Source of the DNA: Paenibacillus sp. RUD330
GTDB taxonomy: Bacteria; Bacillota; Bacilli; Paenibacillales; Paenibacillaceae
DNA: 64,000 nt
NCBI RefSeq assembly: GCF_002243345.2
Contig: NZ_CP022655.2
Location: forward strand, 2,854,501 to 2,918,500
Direction: 5' to 3'
In this document: one piece after another, positions 8,912 through 16,989 of the stretch
How the letters are laid out: the number at the start of each line of letters is the position of its first letter
Position numbering within the stretch: the first letter of the stretch is position 1
The notes under the pieces: generated by a model
Database searches by the model: none
Seen by the model: the letters and a program-made list of their open reading frames with translations, nothing else
Told to the model about the DNA's origin: nothing
Made by a program: the position numbers and the translations under genes

Positions 8912-10059
8912 GGCCCGTCATCATGAGGCTGGCCGCCATGCTGCTCTCCGCCGCGCTCTGCCTGACAGGCTGCGGCAACTCCAGAGACATCCAAAGCCTG
9001 GCTTATGCGACCGCCATCGCGATGGACTACAAAAACGGCAAGTACGTGGGCTACATCCAAGTGTTGAACTTCTCCAACGTCGCCCGCACCGAAAACGTCG
9101 AGCTGGGCAAGCCGGTACCGATCTGGATCGGCAAGGGAGACGGCGAGACGATTCCGGGAGCCCTGTTTGAAACCAACGCCACGGCCCAATCGCCCATCTT
9201 CTGGGGGCATGTGCGCACCGTCATCCTGTCCGAGAACATCATGAAACGGGGCGTGAAGGATTTTTTCGAGGTGCTGAACCGGCACCGGGAAGCGCGGTAC
9301 AACTTCCTGGTCTACGGAACCCGCGAGAAAATCGAGGACATTCTCGTGCAGAAGTCAATGTTCAATCTGTCGCCGCTCGATACGATGATGTTCACCGCCG
9401 TCCAGATGAACACGCAGAAGTCGTTCATCCTGCCGATGACAAGCCGGGAGGTGTGGAGCTACATGAACGAGCCGGGCAACATCGGAATGATTCCGGAAAT
9501 CGCCATCGACCACAAGCTGTGGATGGAGGACCGGAGCCCCAAATCGATGTTCATGATCAATGGCGCTTATTTCTTCAAGGACTATGCCATGACGGCACGA
9601 ATGCGCATGGATGATCTCAAGGGCATCCGCTGGCGAAACGCCAAGCTGGACTTGACGCCGGTGAAGATTCCCTATCGGGGCAAGGCGACCGGCGTCCTCA
9701 TGCTCTCCCACCCCAAATTCGTCATGAAGATTGCCGAGGTCGGCGGAGAGCCTCTTTACGATGTCGCGGTAGAATGCAGCGGTTATGTCGTCGATATGAA
9801 CACGAACCTGTCCATTCGGGCGATGGAGCAACAGGCTGAGGAAGTCGTCAAGGAGGAAATCATGGCGACGCATTTGAAGTCGGTCGCCATGAAGACCGAT
9901 CCGTACCATTTCCAGCTGGAGCTGTACCGGAGACATCCGGGCCAGTATATGAAGCTTCTCGGCAAGTCGGATTACTTCCTGAACGAGAAGTCGATCCGCT
10001 CGATTCGCGTCCACGTCCATCTGGACAGCACGCAGAAATCCAAAGGCCGCTCGCTGTAG
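8908..10059 (+). CDS. GerAC/GerKC-type germination lipoprotein
   Basis: A 383-residue Ger(x)C-family protein, the C subunit of the germinant receptor. The N-terminus has a hydrophobic signal ending in the lipobox LTGC, so it should be lipid-anchored on the outer face of the spore inner membrane. RDIQSLAYATAIAMDY and the later FWGHVRTVILSENIMKRGV are characteristic of the family. The ATG at 8908 is preceded by AAAGAGGAGG and overlaps the A-subunit stop, showing translational coupling. A terminator follows immediately. Confidence 0.95.
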   Translation: MRPVIMRLAAMLLSAALCLTGCGNSRDIQSLAYATAIAMDYKNGKYVGYIQVLNFSNVARTENVELGKPVPIWIGKGDGETIPGALFETNATAQSPIFWGHVRTVILSENIMKRGVKDFFEVLNRHREARYNFLVYGTREKIEDILVQKSMFNLSPLDTMMFTAVQMNTQKSFILPMTSREVWSYMNEPGNIGMIPEIAIDHKLWMEDRSPKSMFMINGAYFFKDYAMTARMRMDDLKGIRWRNAKLDLTPVKIPYRGKATGVLMLSHPKFVMKIAEVGGEPLYDVAVECSGYVVDMNTNLSIRAMEQQAEEVVKEEIMATHLKSVAMKTDPYHFQLELYRRHPGQYMKLLGKSDYFLNEKSIRSIRVHVHLDSTQKSKGRSL

Positions 10060-10096
10060 CCAAAAAAACACCCTCCAAGGGGTGTTTTTTTTTGGC
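10058..10096. terminator. Bidirectional terminator of the germination operon
   Basis: GCCAAAAAAACACCC pairs with GGGTG followed by a long T-run and GGC. It sits between the convergent germination operon and the MBL-fold gene, with A/T tracts on both sides. Confidence 0.9.
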
Positions 10097-10124
10097 TGGC
10101 CGGCGTCCGGAATTCAGACGGGCT

Positions 10125-10934
10125 TCAGACGAATGGACGCTTGTCTTCAGCCGCATGACGATCCCCAGCATATCGGCCATGGCTCGGCACCGCGATCTCA
10201 TCGAAACTCTCCGCAAGCGTCGACAAGCCTTTTCGGAGAGCTTCCCCATCCATGGGCACTCCATGGCCGGTGAGCGCAAGGGCAGGGTCCAGCTCGCGCA
10301 GGCGGCGCACCGAGAGTTTGGAGGCATGCCAGTCCGGCGTAAAATAGACCGGAGGTCCATGCACCTCTTGTTCCTGCGTCAGGACCGCCCAGGCCGACTC
10401 CTGCTTGACGGTGATGAAGGCATCGCCGGCAATGACGGTGCGATCCCGTTCCCGGAACAAGGAGATGTGGCCGGGTGTGTGGCCAGGGGTATGAATCCAC
10501 CGCCATTCCGGCAGATGCGGGACATGTCCATCGGAAGGAAGCGGCTGGACGCGGCCGCCAAGTCCGAGTCCATGACGAGGATATAGAGGCGAGACCGCCG
10601 TCATGAGCCCGCCTCCCGCCGCCGGATCCGGCTCCGGATAATCCTGCGTCCCACGGACATAGGGGAGCTCGAGCTCATGGGCGTAGACGGGAACATCCCA
10701 TTCCTCCAGCAGCTTTTCGAGCGAGCCTACATGGTCGAAATGGCCATGCGTCAACACGATCGACTTCGGGGGAGCCGAGCCGAACCTCTCCTCGGCCGCA
10801 TCCTGAATCGACCGGGAAAATCCCGCGATTCCGCAATCGACGAGCACCCAATGTCCGGAACCCGGCTTGCCGATCATGACGACATTCGCGATCATCGTTC
10901 TCTTCAGATCCAGGTCTTCCGGAAGCGCGGTCAT
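10125..10934 (-). CDS. MBL fold metallo-hydrolase
   Basis: A 269-residue metallo-beta-lactamase-fold hydrolase with two metal sites. The metal-binding motif is LTHGHFDHVG (HxHxDH), followed by HTPGHTPGHISL, VIAGDAF and a C-terminal LTGHG. These supply the usual five histidines and bridging aspartate. The substrate is unknown; close relatives hydrolyse thioesters, lactones or phosphoesters. The ATG at 10934 lies 8 nt after AAGGAG. The 6-phosphogluconate dehydrogenase gene ends 48 bp upstream, so the two may be cotranscribed. Confidence 0.9.
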   Translation of the reverse strand: MTALPEDLDLKRTMIANVVMIGKPGSGHWVLVDCGIAGFSRSIQDAAEERFGSAPPKSIVLTHGHFDHVGSLEKLLEEWDVPVYAHELELPYVRGTQDYPEPDPAAGGGLMTAVSPLYPRHGLGLGGRVQPLPSDGHVPHLPEWRWIHTPGHTPGHISLFRERDRTVIAGDAFITVKQESAWAVLTQEQEVHGPPVYFTPDWHASKLSVRRLRELDPALALTGHGVPMDGEALRKGLSTLAESFDEIAVPSHGRYAGDRHAAEDKRPFV

Positions 10935-10982
10935 ATGTCCAGCTCCTTTTTCCCCAGTATGCACCTCAGCCGCCTGCCGCAT

Positions 10983-11879
10983 TCACTCCGATCTGACGAC
11001 GGCATGGCCGCCGAATTCGTTGCGCAGCGCCGCTACCACCTTCCCGGTGAACGTATCGGATTCAAGCGAGCGATACCGCATCATGAGCGACATGGCGATG
11101 ACCGGAATCGCCGCCTGGAGATCGAGAGCCGTCTCGACCGTCCATTTCCCTTCTCCGGAGGAATTCATGACGCCTCGCAGCTCCTCGAGGTCCGCATCCT
11201 TGGCGAAAGCCCGCTCGGACAGCTCCATCAGCCATGAACGGATGACGGAGCCGTTGTTCCATACCCGCGCCACTTTCTCGTAATCGAAGTCGAAGCCGCT
11301 CTTCTCGAGCACCTCGAAGCCTTCGCCGATCGCGGCCATCATGCCGTACTCGATTCCGTTATGGACCATCTTGAGAAAATGCCCGCTGCCTGACTTGCCG
11401 GCATACAGATAGCCGTCCGGAACCGACGTGTCCCTGAAGATCGGCTCCACGGTCTCCCATGCATCCGCGTCGCCGCCGACCATGTAACACGCGCCGCTCC
11501 TCGCCCCTTCCATGCCGCCGGAAGTTCCCGCGTCCACGTACGAGATGCCTGCTTCCTTCATCCGCTCGTATCTGCGGATCGTCTCCTTGTAATGCGAATT
11601 CCCGGCTTCGATGATGATGTCTCCTTTTGCGAACAGGCTCCCAAGCTCTTCCAGCACGCCGTCGACGACTTGGTGAGGAACGAGGATGAGCGCGATTCTC
11701 GGCATCGGCAGCGAGTCCGCGAGCTCCTTCAAGGTGAAGGCACCCTGCGCTCCTTCATTCCGGAGCTCCTCCACTGCCTTCGGATTCACGTCGAACGCCG
11801 TGATTCGATAGCCGTGATCCATCAAGTTCCTTCCCATATTCATGCCCATCTTGCCAAGCCCGATCAAGCCGATATGCAT
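10983..11879 (-). CDS. gnd: 6-phosphogluconate dehydrogenase, decarboxylating (short form)
   Basis: A 298-residue enzyme that oxidises and decarboxylates 6-phosphogluconate to ribulose 5-phosphate. The Rossmann motif is GLIGLGKMGMNMGRNL, the substrate-binding region GTSGGMEGARSG, and the catalytic region GHFLKMVHNGIEYG with the active Lys and Asn. It is about 300 residues, not 470, so it belongs to the short, usually NAD-preferring group (YqeC-like) that lacks the C-terminal helical duplication. The ATG at 11879 follows AGAGGAGGA; 31 more in-frame codons upstream have no site. Confidence 0.9.
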   Translation of the reverse strand: MHIGLIGLGKMGMNMGRNLMDHGYRITAFDVNPKAVEELRNEGAQGAFTLKELADSLPMPRIALILVPHQVVDGVLEELGSLFAKGDIIIEAGNSHYKETIRRYERMKEAGISYVDAGTSGGMEGARSGACYMVGGDADAWETVEPIFRDTSVPDGYLYAGKSGSGHFLKMVHNGIEYGMMAAIGEGFEVLEKSGFDFDYEKVARVWNNGSVIRSWLMELSERAFAKDADLEELRGVMNSSGEGKWTVETALDLQAAIPVIAMSLMMRYRSLESDTFTGKVVAALRNEFGGHAVVRSE

Positions 11880-11969
11880 GATCCGATTCCTCCTCTGTCC
11901 TGGTCTTCCTTTCCTTACCCGGAGAGAAGGAAGGGGAAGCTTAGTCTTCCCGGTACAGATCGCGCCATG

Positions 11970-12008
11970 CAAAAAAAGGAGCTTCCGCCATCAAGGCTGA
12001 AGCTCCTT
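11970..12008 (-). terminator. Rho-independent terminator of the efeUOB operon
   Basis: On the minus strand AAGGAGCTTC pairs with GAAGCTCCTT across 13 nt and is followed by seven T residues, directly after the efeB stop at 12012. Confidence 0.9.
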
Positions 12009-12011
12009 AAC

Positions 12012-13232
12012 CTATCCTTCCAGCAGCGCCTGTCCGATGTACTGCCCTTCCCGGATTCCTCCAGGACAGGCATACATCGCGCTTGCGATATGCTGGGTAT
12101 ACTCGTTGAGCTTGTCCCTGCTCTGCATCATGCGCAGCATGGGGATGAACTGCTTCGACGGATCGCGCTGATAGCTGAGAAACAGCAGCCCCGCGTCGAG
12201 CTGGCCGGTTCTGGAATCGATCGCTCCCGTATAAGAATATGCGCGCCGATGAATGCTCTGTCCGGAATCCTTTGCCAGCCGGACATGGGAATCGGCAGGC
12301 AGCTCGGCCTTCACGACCGGGTCGAATTCGGCTTTCGTCCCGTACGCGGCTCCGCTGTCCTTGGAACGGCCGAATGTATCCTCCTGGGCTTGCAGCGATG
12401 AACGGTCCCATACTTCCAGCAGCATGCGGATTTTCCTGTAGGCGAGATACGATCCCCCTCTCATCCAATCCGGCTCATCCGCTCCCGCCCACAGAACCTC
12501 GCCATAACCTTGCGGAGTCTGATGCAGGCTGTTGGCGGTGCCGTCCTTGAAACCGAACAGGTTGCGCGGCGTCTTGCCTTCCGGCGCGCTGATGAAGCCC
12601 TCTTCCGTCCAGTTGACGACGGCGGAGCCGGTCGCGAGCCGGATCAGGTTGCGAAGCGCGTGGAACGCGACCTGCTGGTCGTTCGCGCAGATCTGGACGA
12701 CGATGTCTCCGCCCTTGAAGCCTTCCTCGATATGGTCCTTGGGCATCCGGGGAATCTCCTCCAGATGCAGCGGCTTGCGCGAGGCGATGCCGAAGCGGTC
12801 CGAGCCTTTGTCGAGGAAGAAGGAAGTGCCGAACCCATACGTGATCGTCAAGCCGGCAGCTCCAAGATCCATCGCCTCGCCGGTATCCGCCGGCGGCAGC
12901 AGCCCGTTGCCGCTGCTCTGCCTGTATCCGCCCGAAGCGCTGAGGTCGCTGAAGCGCGTCCACTCCTTGAGCATGGCGATCAGCTCGGCTCGGCCGATAT
13001 CCAGGATGCGGAAGCTTGCCAGATACATGTAGGTCTGCTGAGGCGTTGCGATTCCGGCCTGATTCGGCCCGTAAAAAGCCGTTTCCTGAGACGCTTCCGC
13101 CGAAGCCTTCTTCTGGCCGAGAGCGGACAGCACGGCTCCCGCCCCTCCTCCACCGAGAGCGAGCGCCGCGCCGGCGACTGCGGACAGCTTCAGAAAATCT
13201 CTTCGCGATACTTTGGACGGGTTCTTGTCCAC
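12012..13232 (-). CDS. efeB: Dyp-type peroxidase/deferrochelatase EfeB
   Basis: A 406-residue haem peroxidase of the EfeB group, which works with EfeU and EfeO in iron uptake and is exported folded. A Tat signal is evident: SRRDFLK at residues 9-15, then a hydrophobic stretch. The DyP signature GFKDGT is present, and HRRAYSY lies in the C-terminal half. The GTG at 13232 is preferred over the GTG at 13241, because AAAAGGAA is 9 nt from the former and abuts the latter. It is the third gene of efeUOB, 31 bp after efeO. Confidence 0.93.
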   Translation of the reverse strand: MDKNPSKVSRRDFLKLSAVAGAALALGGGGAGAVLSALGQKKASAEASQETAFYGPNQAGIATPQQTYMYLASFRILDIGRAELIAMLKEWTRFSDLSASGGYRQSSGNGLLPPADTGEAMDLGAAGLTITYGFGTSFFLDKGSDRFGIASRKPLHLEEIPRMPKDHIEEGFKGGDIVVQICANDQQVAFHALRNLIRLATGSAVVNWTEEGFISAPEGKTPRNLFGFKDGTANSLHQTPQGYGEVLWAGADEPDWMRGGSYLAYRKIRMLLEVWDRSSLQAQEDTFGRSKDSGAAYGTKAEFDPVVKAELPADSHVRLAKDSGQSIHRRAYSYTGAIDSRTGQLDAGLLFLSYQRDPSKQFIPMLRMMQSRDKLNEYTQHIASAMYACPGGIREGQYIGQALLEG

Positions 13233-13263
13233 TCTGTCCACTTCCTTTTCGCTGCGGTTCGGA

Positions 13264-14442
13264 TTACAGAATAGCCGCGGTCTGGGTCATCAGCTCCGAC
13301 AGCTGGCTCAGCTTGTCGCTGATTTCCCGGATCTGGTCGGTCGTCAGCTTGTCGTAGGCGACATATTCGCCGCTCTTGCGGTAGGTGAGCAGCATCGCTT
13401 CCATGTCCTGGAACTGCTTGTCGAGCTTGTCCGCAAGCTCCGTATTGTGCTCGTTGAGGGCAGGGATGATCGCCAGATAGACCGTTTTGGAGCCGTCGAC
13501 ATTCGCTGCGAGGTCGACGAGATCGCTTTTGGAATAGATCTCTTCTTCGCCGGTGATCTTGGAGGTCGCCGCCTCGTTGATCAGCTCGATCGCTCCGGCA
13601 ACCATCGTCTTGGCATCAAGCTTGATATCCTGCACCTTCGCAGCCAGCTCCTCGGTGTCCTTCACCAGCTGATCTCCATAGACATCCATGCCGGTCAGCG
13701 ATTCGTCGGCCCATAGAGCTTTCTCGATCCGGTGGTAGCCCGTCCATTGACTCTCGTTCTCCACATCCGCCAAGCGGGCGTCGATACGTGGATCCAGATC
13801 GCCGAAGCTTTCCGCCACAGGCTCGATCGTTTCAAAATAAACGCGCGCTTTCGTATATTCCGACTTGGCCGCTTCCATATCGCCGGATTTGACGGCTTCC
13901 GCGAACACCTTGGTGGAAGCCGCAAGCGCCTTGGCCTGCTCCTTGACAAAAGCCTCGTAGTTGGCGACAGCCTTGTCCAGCAGCTCGGAGGAGCTGCTGC
14001 TGGACGGCTTGGCCTGCTGCAGCGCATCCAGAGCCTGCATCAGCTTTTGAGCGGTTGCCGCGAGAGCATCGAAATCCACTTTGTCGTAAGCCGATGCCGA
14101 GAAGATCGGAATTTCATGCTTTTCAACTTCCGTGTACTCAAGCGGGAAAGCCGTTCGGACCGTATTTTCATAGGACAGCCAGATGTCGTTGATGGCTTTG
14201 CCCTGCTTCTTGACTTCGTCCAGGTCCTTCCTGGACAGAGCATCCTGAAGCTTGCCCGTCTGTTCCTTCATTTTGGAGGTGCCGTCCAGTACAGCCTGGT
14301 TGCCGCCTGCTGCAGCCGACGAATTGGAGGCTCCGGAATCGGCCGCGGGTCCGCCTGTTCCTGTATTTGCCGAAGAACAGGCGGAGAGCAGCAGAATGCC
14401 GCCAAGAGACAATGCCGTCAGAGCTTGAGCGCGTTTCTTCAT
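13264..14442 (-). CDS. efeO: Iron uptake lipoprotein EfeO (M75/imelysin domain)
   Basis: A 392-residue lipoprotein. The signal ends in the lipobox LLSAC, a Ser/Gly/Ala-rich linker follows, and the all-helical M75 domain fills the rest. YHRIEKALW holds the conserved HxxE iron-binding motif of EfeO. It lacks the N-terminal cupredoxin domain of E. coli EfeO, as is common in Gram-positive bacteria. It should capture ferric or ferrous iron outside the membrane and pass it to EfeU. The ATG at 14442 has CAGGAGA upstream. Middle gene of efeUOB. Confidence 0.93.
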   Translation of the reverse strand: MKKRAQALTALSLGGILLLSACSSANTGTGGPAADSGASNSSAAAGGNQAVLDGTSKMKEQTGKLQDALSRKDLDEVKKQGKAINDIWLSYENTVRTAFPLEYTEVEKHEIPIFSASAYDKVDFDALAATAQKLMQALDALQQAKPSSSSSSELLDKAVANYEAFVKEQAKALAASTKVFAEAVKSGDMEAAKSEYTKARVYFETIEPVAESFGDLDPRIDARLADVENESQWTGYHRIEKALWADESLTGMDVYGDQLVKDTEELAAKVQDIKLDAKTMVAGAIELINEAATSKITGEEEIYSKSDLVDLAANVDGSKTVYLAIIPALNEHNTELADKLDKQFQDMEAMLLTYRKSGEYVAYDKLTTDQIREISDKLSQLSELMTQTAAIL

Positions 14443-14477
14443 CGAATTCAGATCTCCTGTCGATAATCAATCATTTT

Positions 14478-15989
14478 TTAGGTTGCGGTTTCAGTCCGGC
14501 CTGCACGGCCTCCGAGCCGCTTAAGCCATCCAGGCGCGGATCCTGCCAGCGCGAGCAGCACGAAGACAAGCTGTGGAAGCGTGCTGTACCAGGAAGGATA
14601 AAGGCTGATCGAAGCCCACTGAGGCAAGTAATCCTTCACGTCGGAAGGGATTACCCCTGCCATTTGCAGGCTGTGGATGCCGGATCCAAGAAATTTGAAG
14701 CAGAGATAAAAGACAACGAGGCTGGACGCCAGAAACAGCGGCCGCACCGGAAGCTTCTGTCCTGCCTTCAGGATGACGAATGCTAGGAAGAACAGCAGTC
14801 CGAACCCTGCCCCGATGCCGGCTGCGAGCGTCCCCGGACTCATCTTGCCTGCCAGTCCGATCAGGAAAATGACCGTCTCCAGGCCTTCACGCAGGATGGC
14901 GAAGAAAGCGAGAAGGCCAAAGCTGACCATCCGGCCGCTCGAGGCGGCTTTGTCGCTCTGGCGGTTCAGGAACTTGTTCCAGCGGCCGATATCCGCATTG
15001 CGGTGGAGCCAGTAGCTCACATAGAGCAGAAGCAGGCTGGAAAGGATGCCGGTCCAGCCGTTGATCAGCGAGTTGCTCCCTCCAAATGCCTCCGAAGAGA
15101 ACAGGATCGCAATGGCAAAACCGGCCGCGAGGCAGACAAGCATGCCCAGCGTCGATCCTCCGATTACCCACCGCTTCGCCGACGCCGAATTGGATCGGCC
15201 TGCGGCCACGAGCAGCGCGCCGACGACAAGAACCGCCTCGAGACCTTCTCTCAGAGGGATCAGGGCGGCGTCCCACCAGCTGTATCCAGCCTCCGCAAGA
15301 GGCGCAAGACTGTCGGCCATTCTCTTCAAGACCCCGGATGCCTGCGGTCTTTGGCCTTCGTTGGCCAAGTAGGCATCCGCAAGGACGAGATCCCGTTCCG
15401 TGTCGTTGTATGCTTTCTGCGAGCGGCTGACGACATCGCCCTCCACGGCCAGCCACTGGCTCTGGAGCTGCTTGACCAGGCTCGCGGCTGCCGCCCAATC
15501 CTGACGGTCGGCCTTGTTCCTGGCTTCGGCCAGCTTGGAGATGTAGGCGGCCAGCGTCATCCTCGTCTTGCCGTCGTTGCCGGCGTAAGCGCCGTCTTCA
15601 TAGTTGTGAAGGGAGAATCTCAACGCGCCGGAAGTATCGAGAGCTGCGGACATATCCTTGGTCAATAGGGACAGGGACAGATCGGCGATCTGCTTATCGA
15701 TTTCTAGGGCGAGGTCAAGAGACTCGCCCTTGACCTCCGCTTTATGAAGAGCCCACCATTTCTTGACGGCCTTGAATGCTTCTGCGGCCGCCTGGCTGTC
15801 CTTCGCTTCAAGGCTCGCATATATTTGATCCGCTTGTCCCGATATGGCGGGCATATTCCCTTTTGCATTGCTGTCGCCGGCTCCGCTTGCCCATGCTGTC
15901 TGGCCGGCCATCAGCATGGCTGCCAGCATTCCGAGCAGCATCAGCCTGACGATGCGCATACTTGCCGCAGCTTCCAGGTTCACTTCCAT
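14478..15989 (-). CDS. efeU: FTR1-family iron permease EfeU with extracytoplasmic N-domain
   Basis: A 503-residue protein: signal sequence, about 200 helical extracytoplasmic residues, then seven or so membrane segments. The two iron-path REGLE motifs are at about residues 245 (PLREGLEAVLVV) and 365 (ILREGLETVIFL). The long N-domain is the form found in many Gram-positive relatives, unlike E. coli EfeU. The ATG at 15989 has GGAGG only 3 nt away; the ATG at 15959 is an alternative. First gene of efeUOB, behind a promoter and Fur box. Confidence 0.92.
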   Translation of the reverse strand: MEVNLEAAASMRIVRLMLLGMLAAMLMAGQTAWASGAGDSNAKGNMPAISGQADQIYASLEAKDSQAAAEAFKAVKKWWALHKAEVKGESLDLALEIDKQIADLSLSLLTKDMSAALDTSGALRFSLHNYEDGAYAGNDGKTRMTLAAYISKLAEARNKADRQDWAAAASLVKQLQSQWLAVEGDVVSRSQKAYNDTERDLVLADAYLANEGQRPQASGVLKRMADSLAPLAEAGYSWWDAALIPLREGLEAVLVVGALLVAAGRSNSASAKRWVIGGSTLGMLVCLAAGFAIAILFSSEAFGGSNSLINGWTGILSSLLLLYVSYWLHRNADIGRWNKFLNRQSDKAASSGRMVSFGLLAFFAILREGLETVIFLIGLAGKMSPGTLAAGIGAGFGLLFFLAFVILKAGQKLPVRPLFLASSLVVFYLCFKFLGSGIHSLQMAGVIPSDVKDYLPQWASISLYPSWYSTLPQLVFVLLALAGSAPGWLKRLGGRAGRTETAT

Positions 15990-16013
15990 CGGCCTCCGAA
16001 CTGCAAATCATAT

Positions 16014-16028
16014 TGATAATCATTATCA
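16014..16028. promoter_or_regulatory. Fur box upstream of efeUOB
   Basis: TGATAATCATTATCA matches the 7-1-7 inverted-repeat Fur operator exactly. It lies 13-27 nt downstream of the predicted -10 element and 25 bp before the efeU start, where bound Fur would block transcription when iron is plentiful. Confidence 0.92.
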
Positions 16029-16040
16029 GTTAACCAGTAA

Positions 16041-16070
16041 ATAATAATGGAATACGTGTTTGAGTGTCAA
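16041..16070 (-). promoter_or_regulatory. Sigma-A promoter of efeUOB
   Basis: On the minus strand TTGACA (16070-16065), an 18-bp spacer and TATTAT (16046-16041). A second TTGACA at 16148-16143 with TATGTA about 16 bp downstream may be a weaker upstream promoter. Confidence 0.8.
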
Positions 16071-16157
16071 TGTATTTTTCTTGACGGTTTCGCCGGTTTT
16101 TAAAAACTCGATCTATGGTTTACATAATTATGCTTACTATATTGTCAAGCAAAAATT

Positions 16158-16187
16158 GAGAGCCTGCATCGATTGCAGGCCCTTCTC
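16158..16187 (-). terminator. Hairpin terminator after the methyltransferase at 16199
   Basis: GCCTGCA and TGCAGGC around a 5-nt loop, flanked by GAGA/TCTC. On the minus strand it is followed by AATTTTT. It insulates efeUOB from the upstream methyltransferase gene. Confidence 0.75.
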
Positions 16188-16198
16188 TCTTCAGCCTC

Positions 16199-16915
16199 TT
16201 AGCTTTTTTGAAAAACCATCAACACGGAACGAGCTGTGAACTCTGTTTTTTCCTCATATTTCTCTTCTTCAACGGCGACATCGTTCCGCTCGTCCCGGAG
16301 CAGATTCCAATCGGCGTATGCATCCCGCAGCAACCGGTCCGCTTCCTCTTCCGGAAGGTTGAGCTCGATCTTCGCGTCAAGCTCCTCCCCTGTCGCCGCC
16401 GCTCTCTCGGAGATTCCGGTATTCATGGCCAAGCAGTGAATGCCGCCGGTCCGGGTTGCCTGCTGCAGCCTCCCGATAACGGCTTTAAGGGCATCCTCCG
16501 AGGAAACATGCTCCAGACAGCCGCAAGCGACGACATAATCATAGGCATCCGGTTCGTAATCCGCTTTTTCGGCATCACACCGGACCGCCTCCACTTGCTT
16601 CTCGACTCCATACTTGCGGGCATTTTCCGCCAGCTTGCTTGCCGCTTCCTCAAGCAGATCGCTTCCGGTCAACCGGCCGTCTCCAGCCTCCTGCAGCCTC
16701 TTGGCGATAGGAATGGCATTGCGGCCTGATCCGCAGCCGAGGTCAAGCACAGCTGGATTCGGATTGCCGGCGATGACGAGCTCCAGGTATTCCATGACAG
16801 CCGGGATCGGTTCCGACAGCCAGCTGCCCGGCTCCAGAATCTCCTCGGTCTCATACAGATGGGCATGATAAGCTTTCTCCGATTCCCTCGCTTCTTCAAA
16901 ATCCGTCTTGGACAT
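16199..16915 (-). CDS. Class I SAM-dependent methyltransferase
   Basis: A 238-residue methyltransferase. AVLDLGCGSGRNAIPIAKRL is motif I, LTGSDLLEEA the acidic strand-2 motif, and DYVVACGCLEHV motif post-II; RTGGIHCLAMNTGI resembles the tellurite-resistance TehB-like branch. That similarity is loose and gives no substrate. The ATG at 16915 follows GGGAGG at 7-8 nt, while six upstream in-frame codons lack a site. Its terminator is at 16158. Confidence 0.8.
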   Translation of the reverse strand: MSKTDFEEARESEKAYHAHLYETEEILEPGSWLSEPIPAVMEYLELVIAGNPNPAVLDLGCGSGRNAIPIAKRLQEAGDGRLTGSDLLEEAASKLAENARKYGVEKQVEAVRCDAEKADYEPDAYDYVVACGCLEHVSSEDALKAVIGRLQQATRTGGIHCLAMNTGISERAAATGEELDAKIELNLPEEEADRLLRDAYADWNLLRDERNDVAVEEEKYEEKTEFTARSVLMVFQKS

Positions 16916-16989
16916 GGGGATCCTCCCTGGCATTCAAAGTGTATGATCCCTTCATACCCTGCTTCGGCGCTGTTGAAAATGGAACTGTC

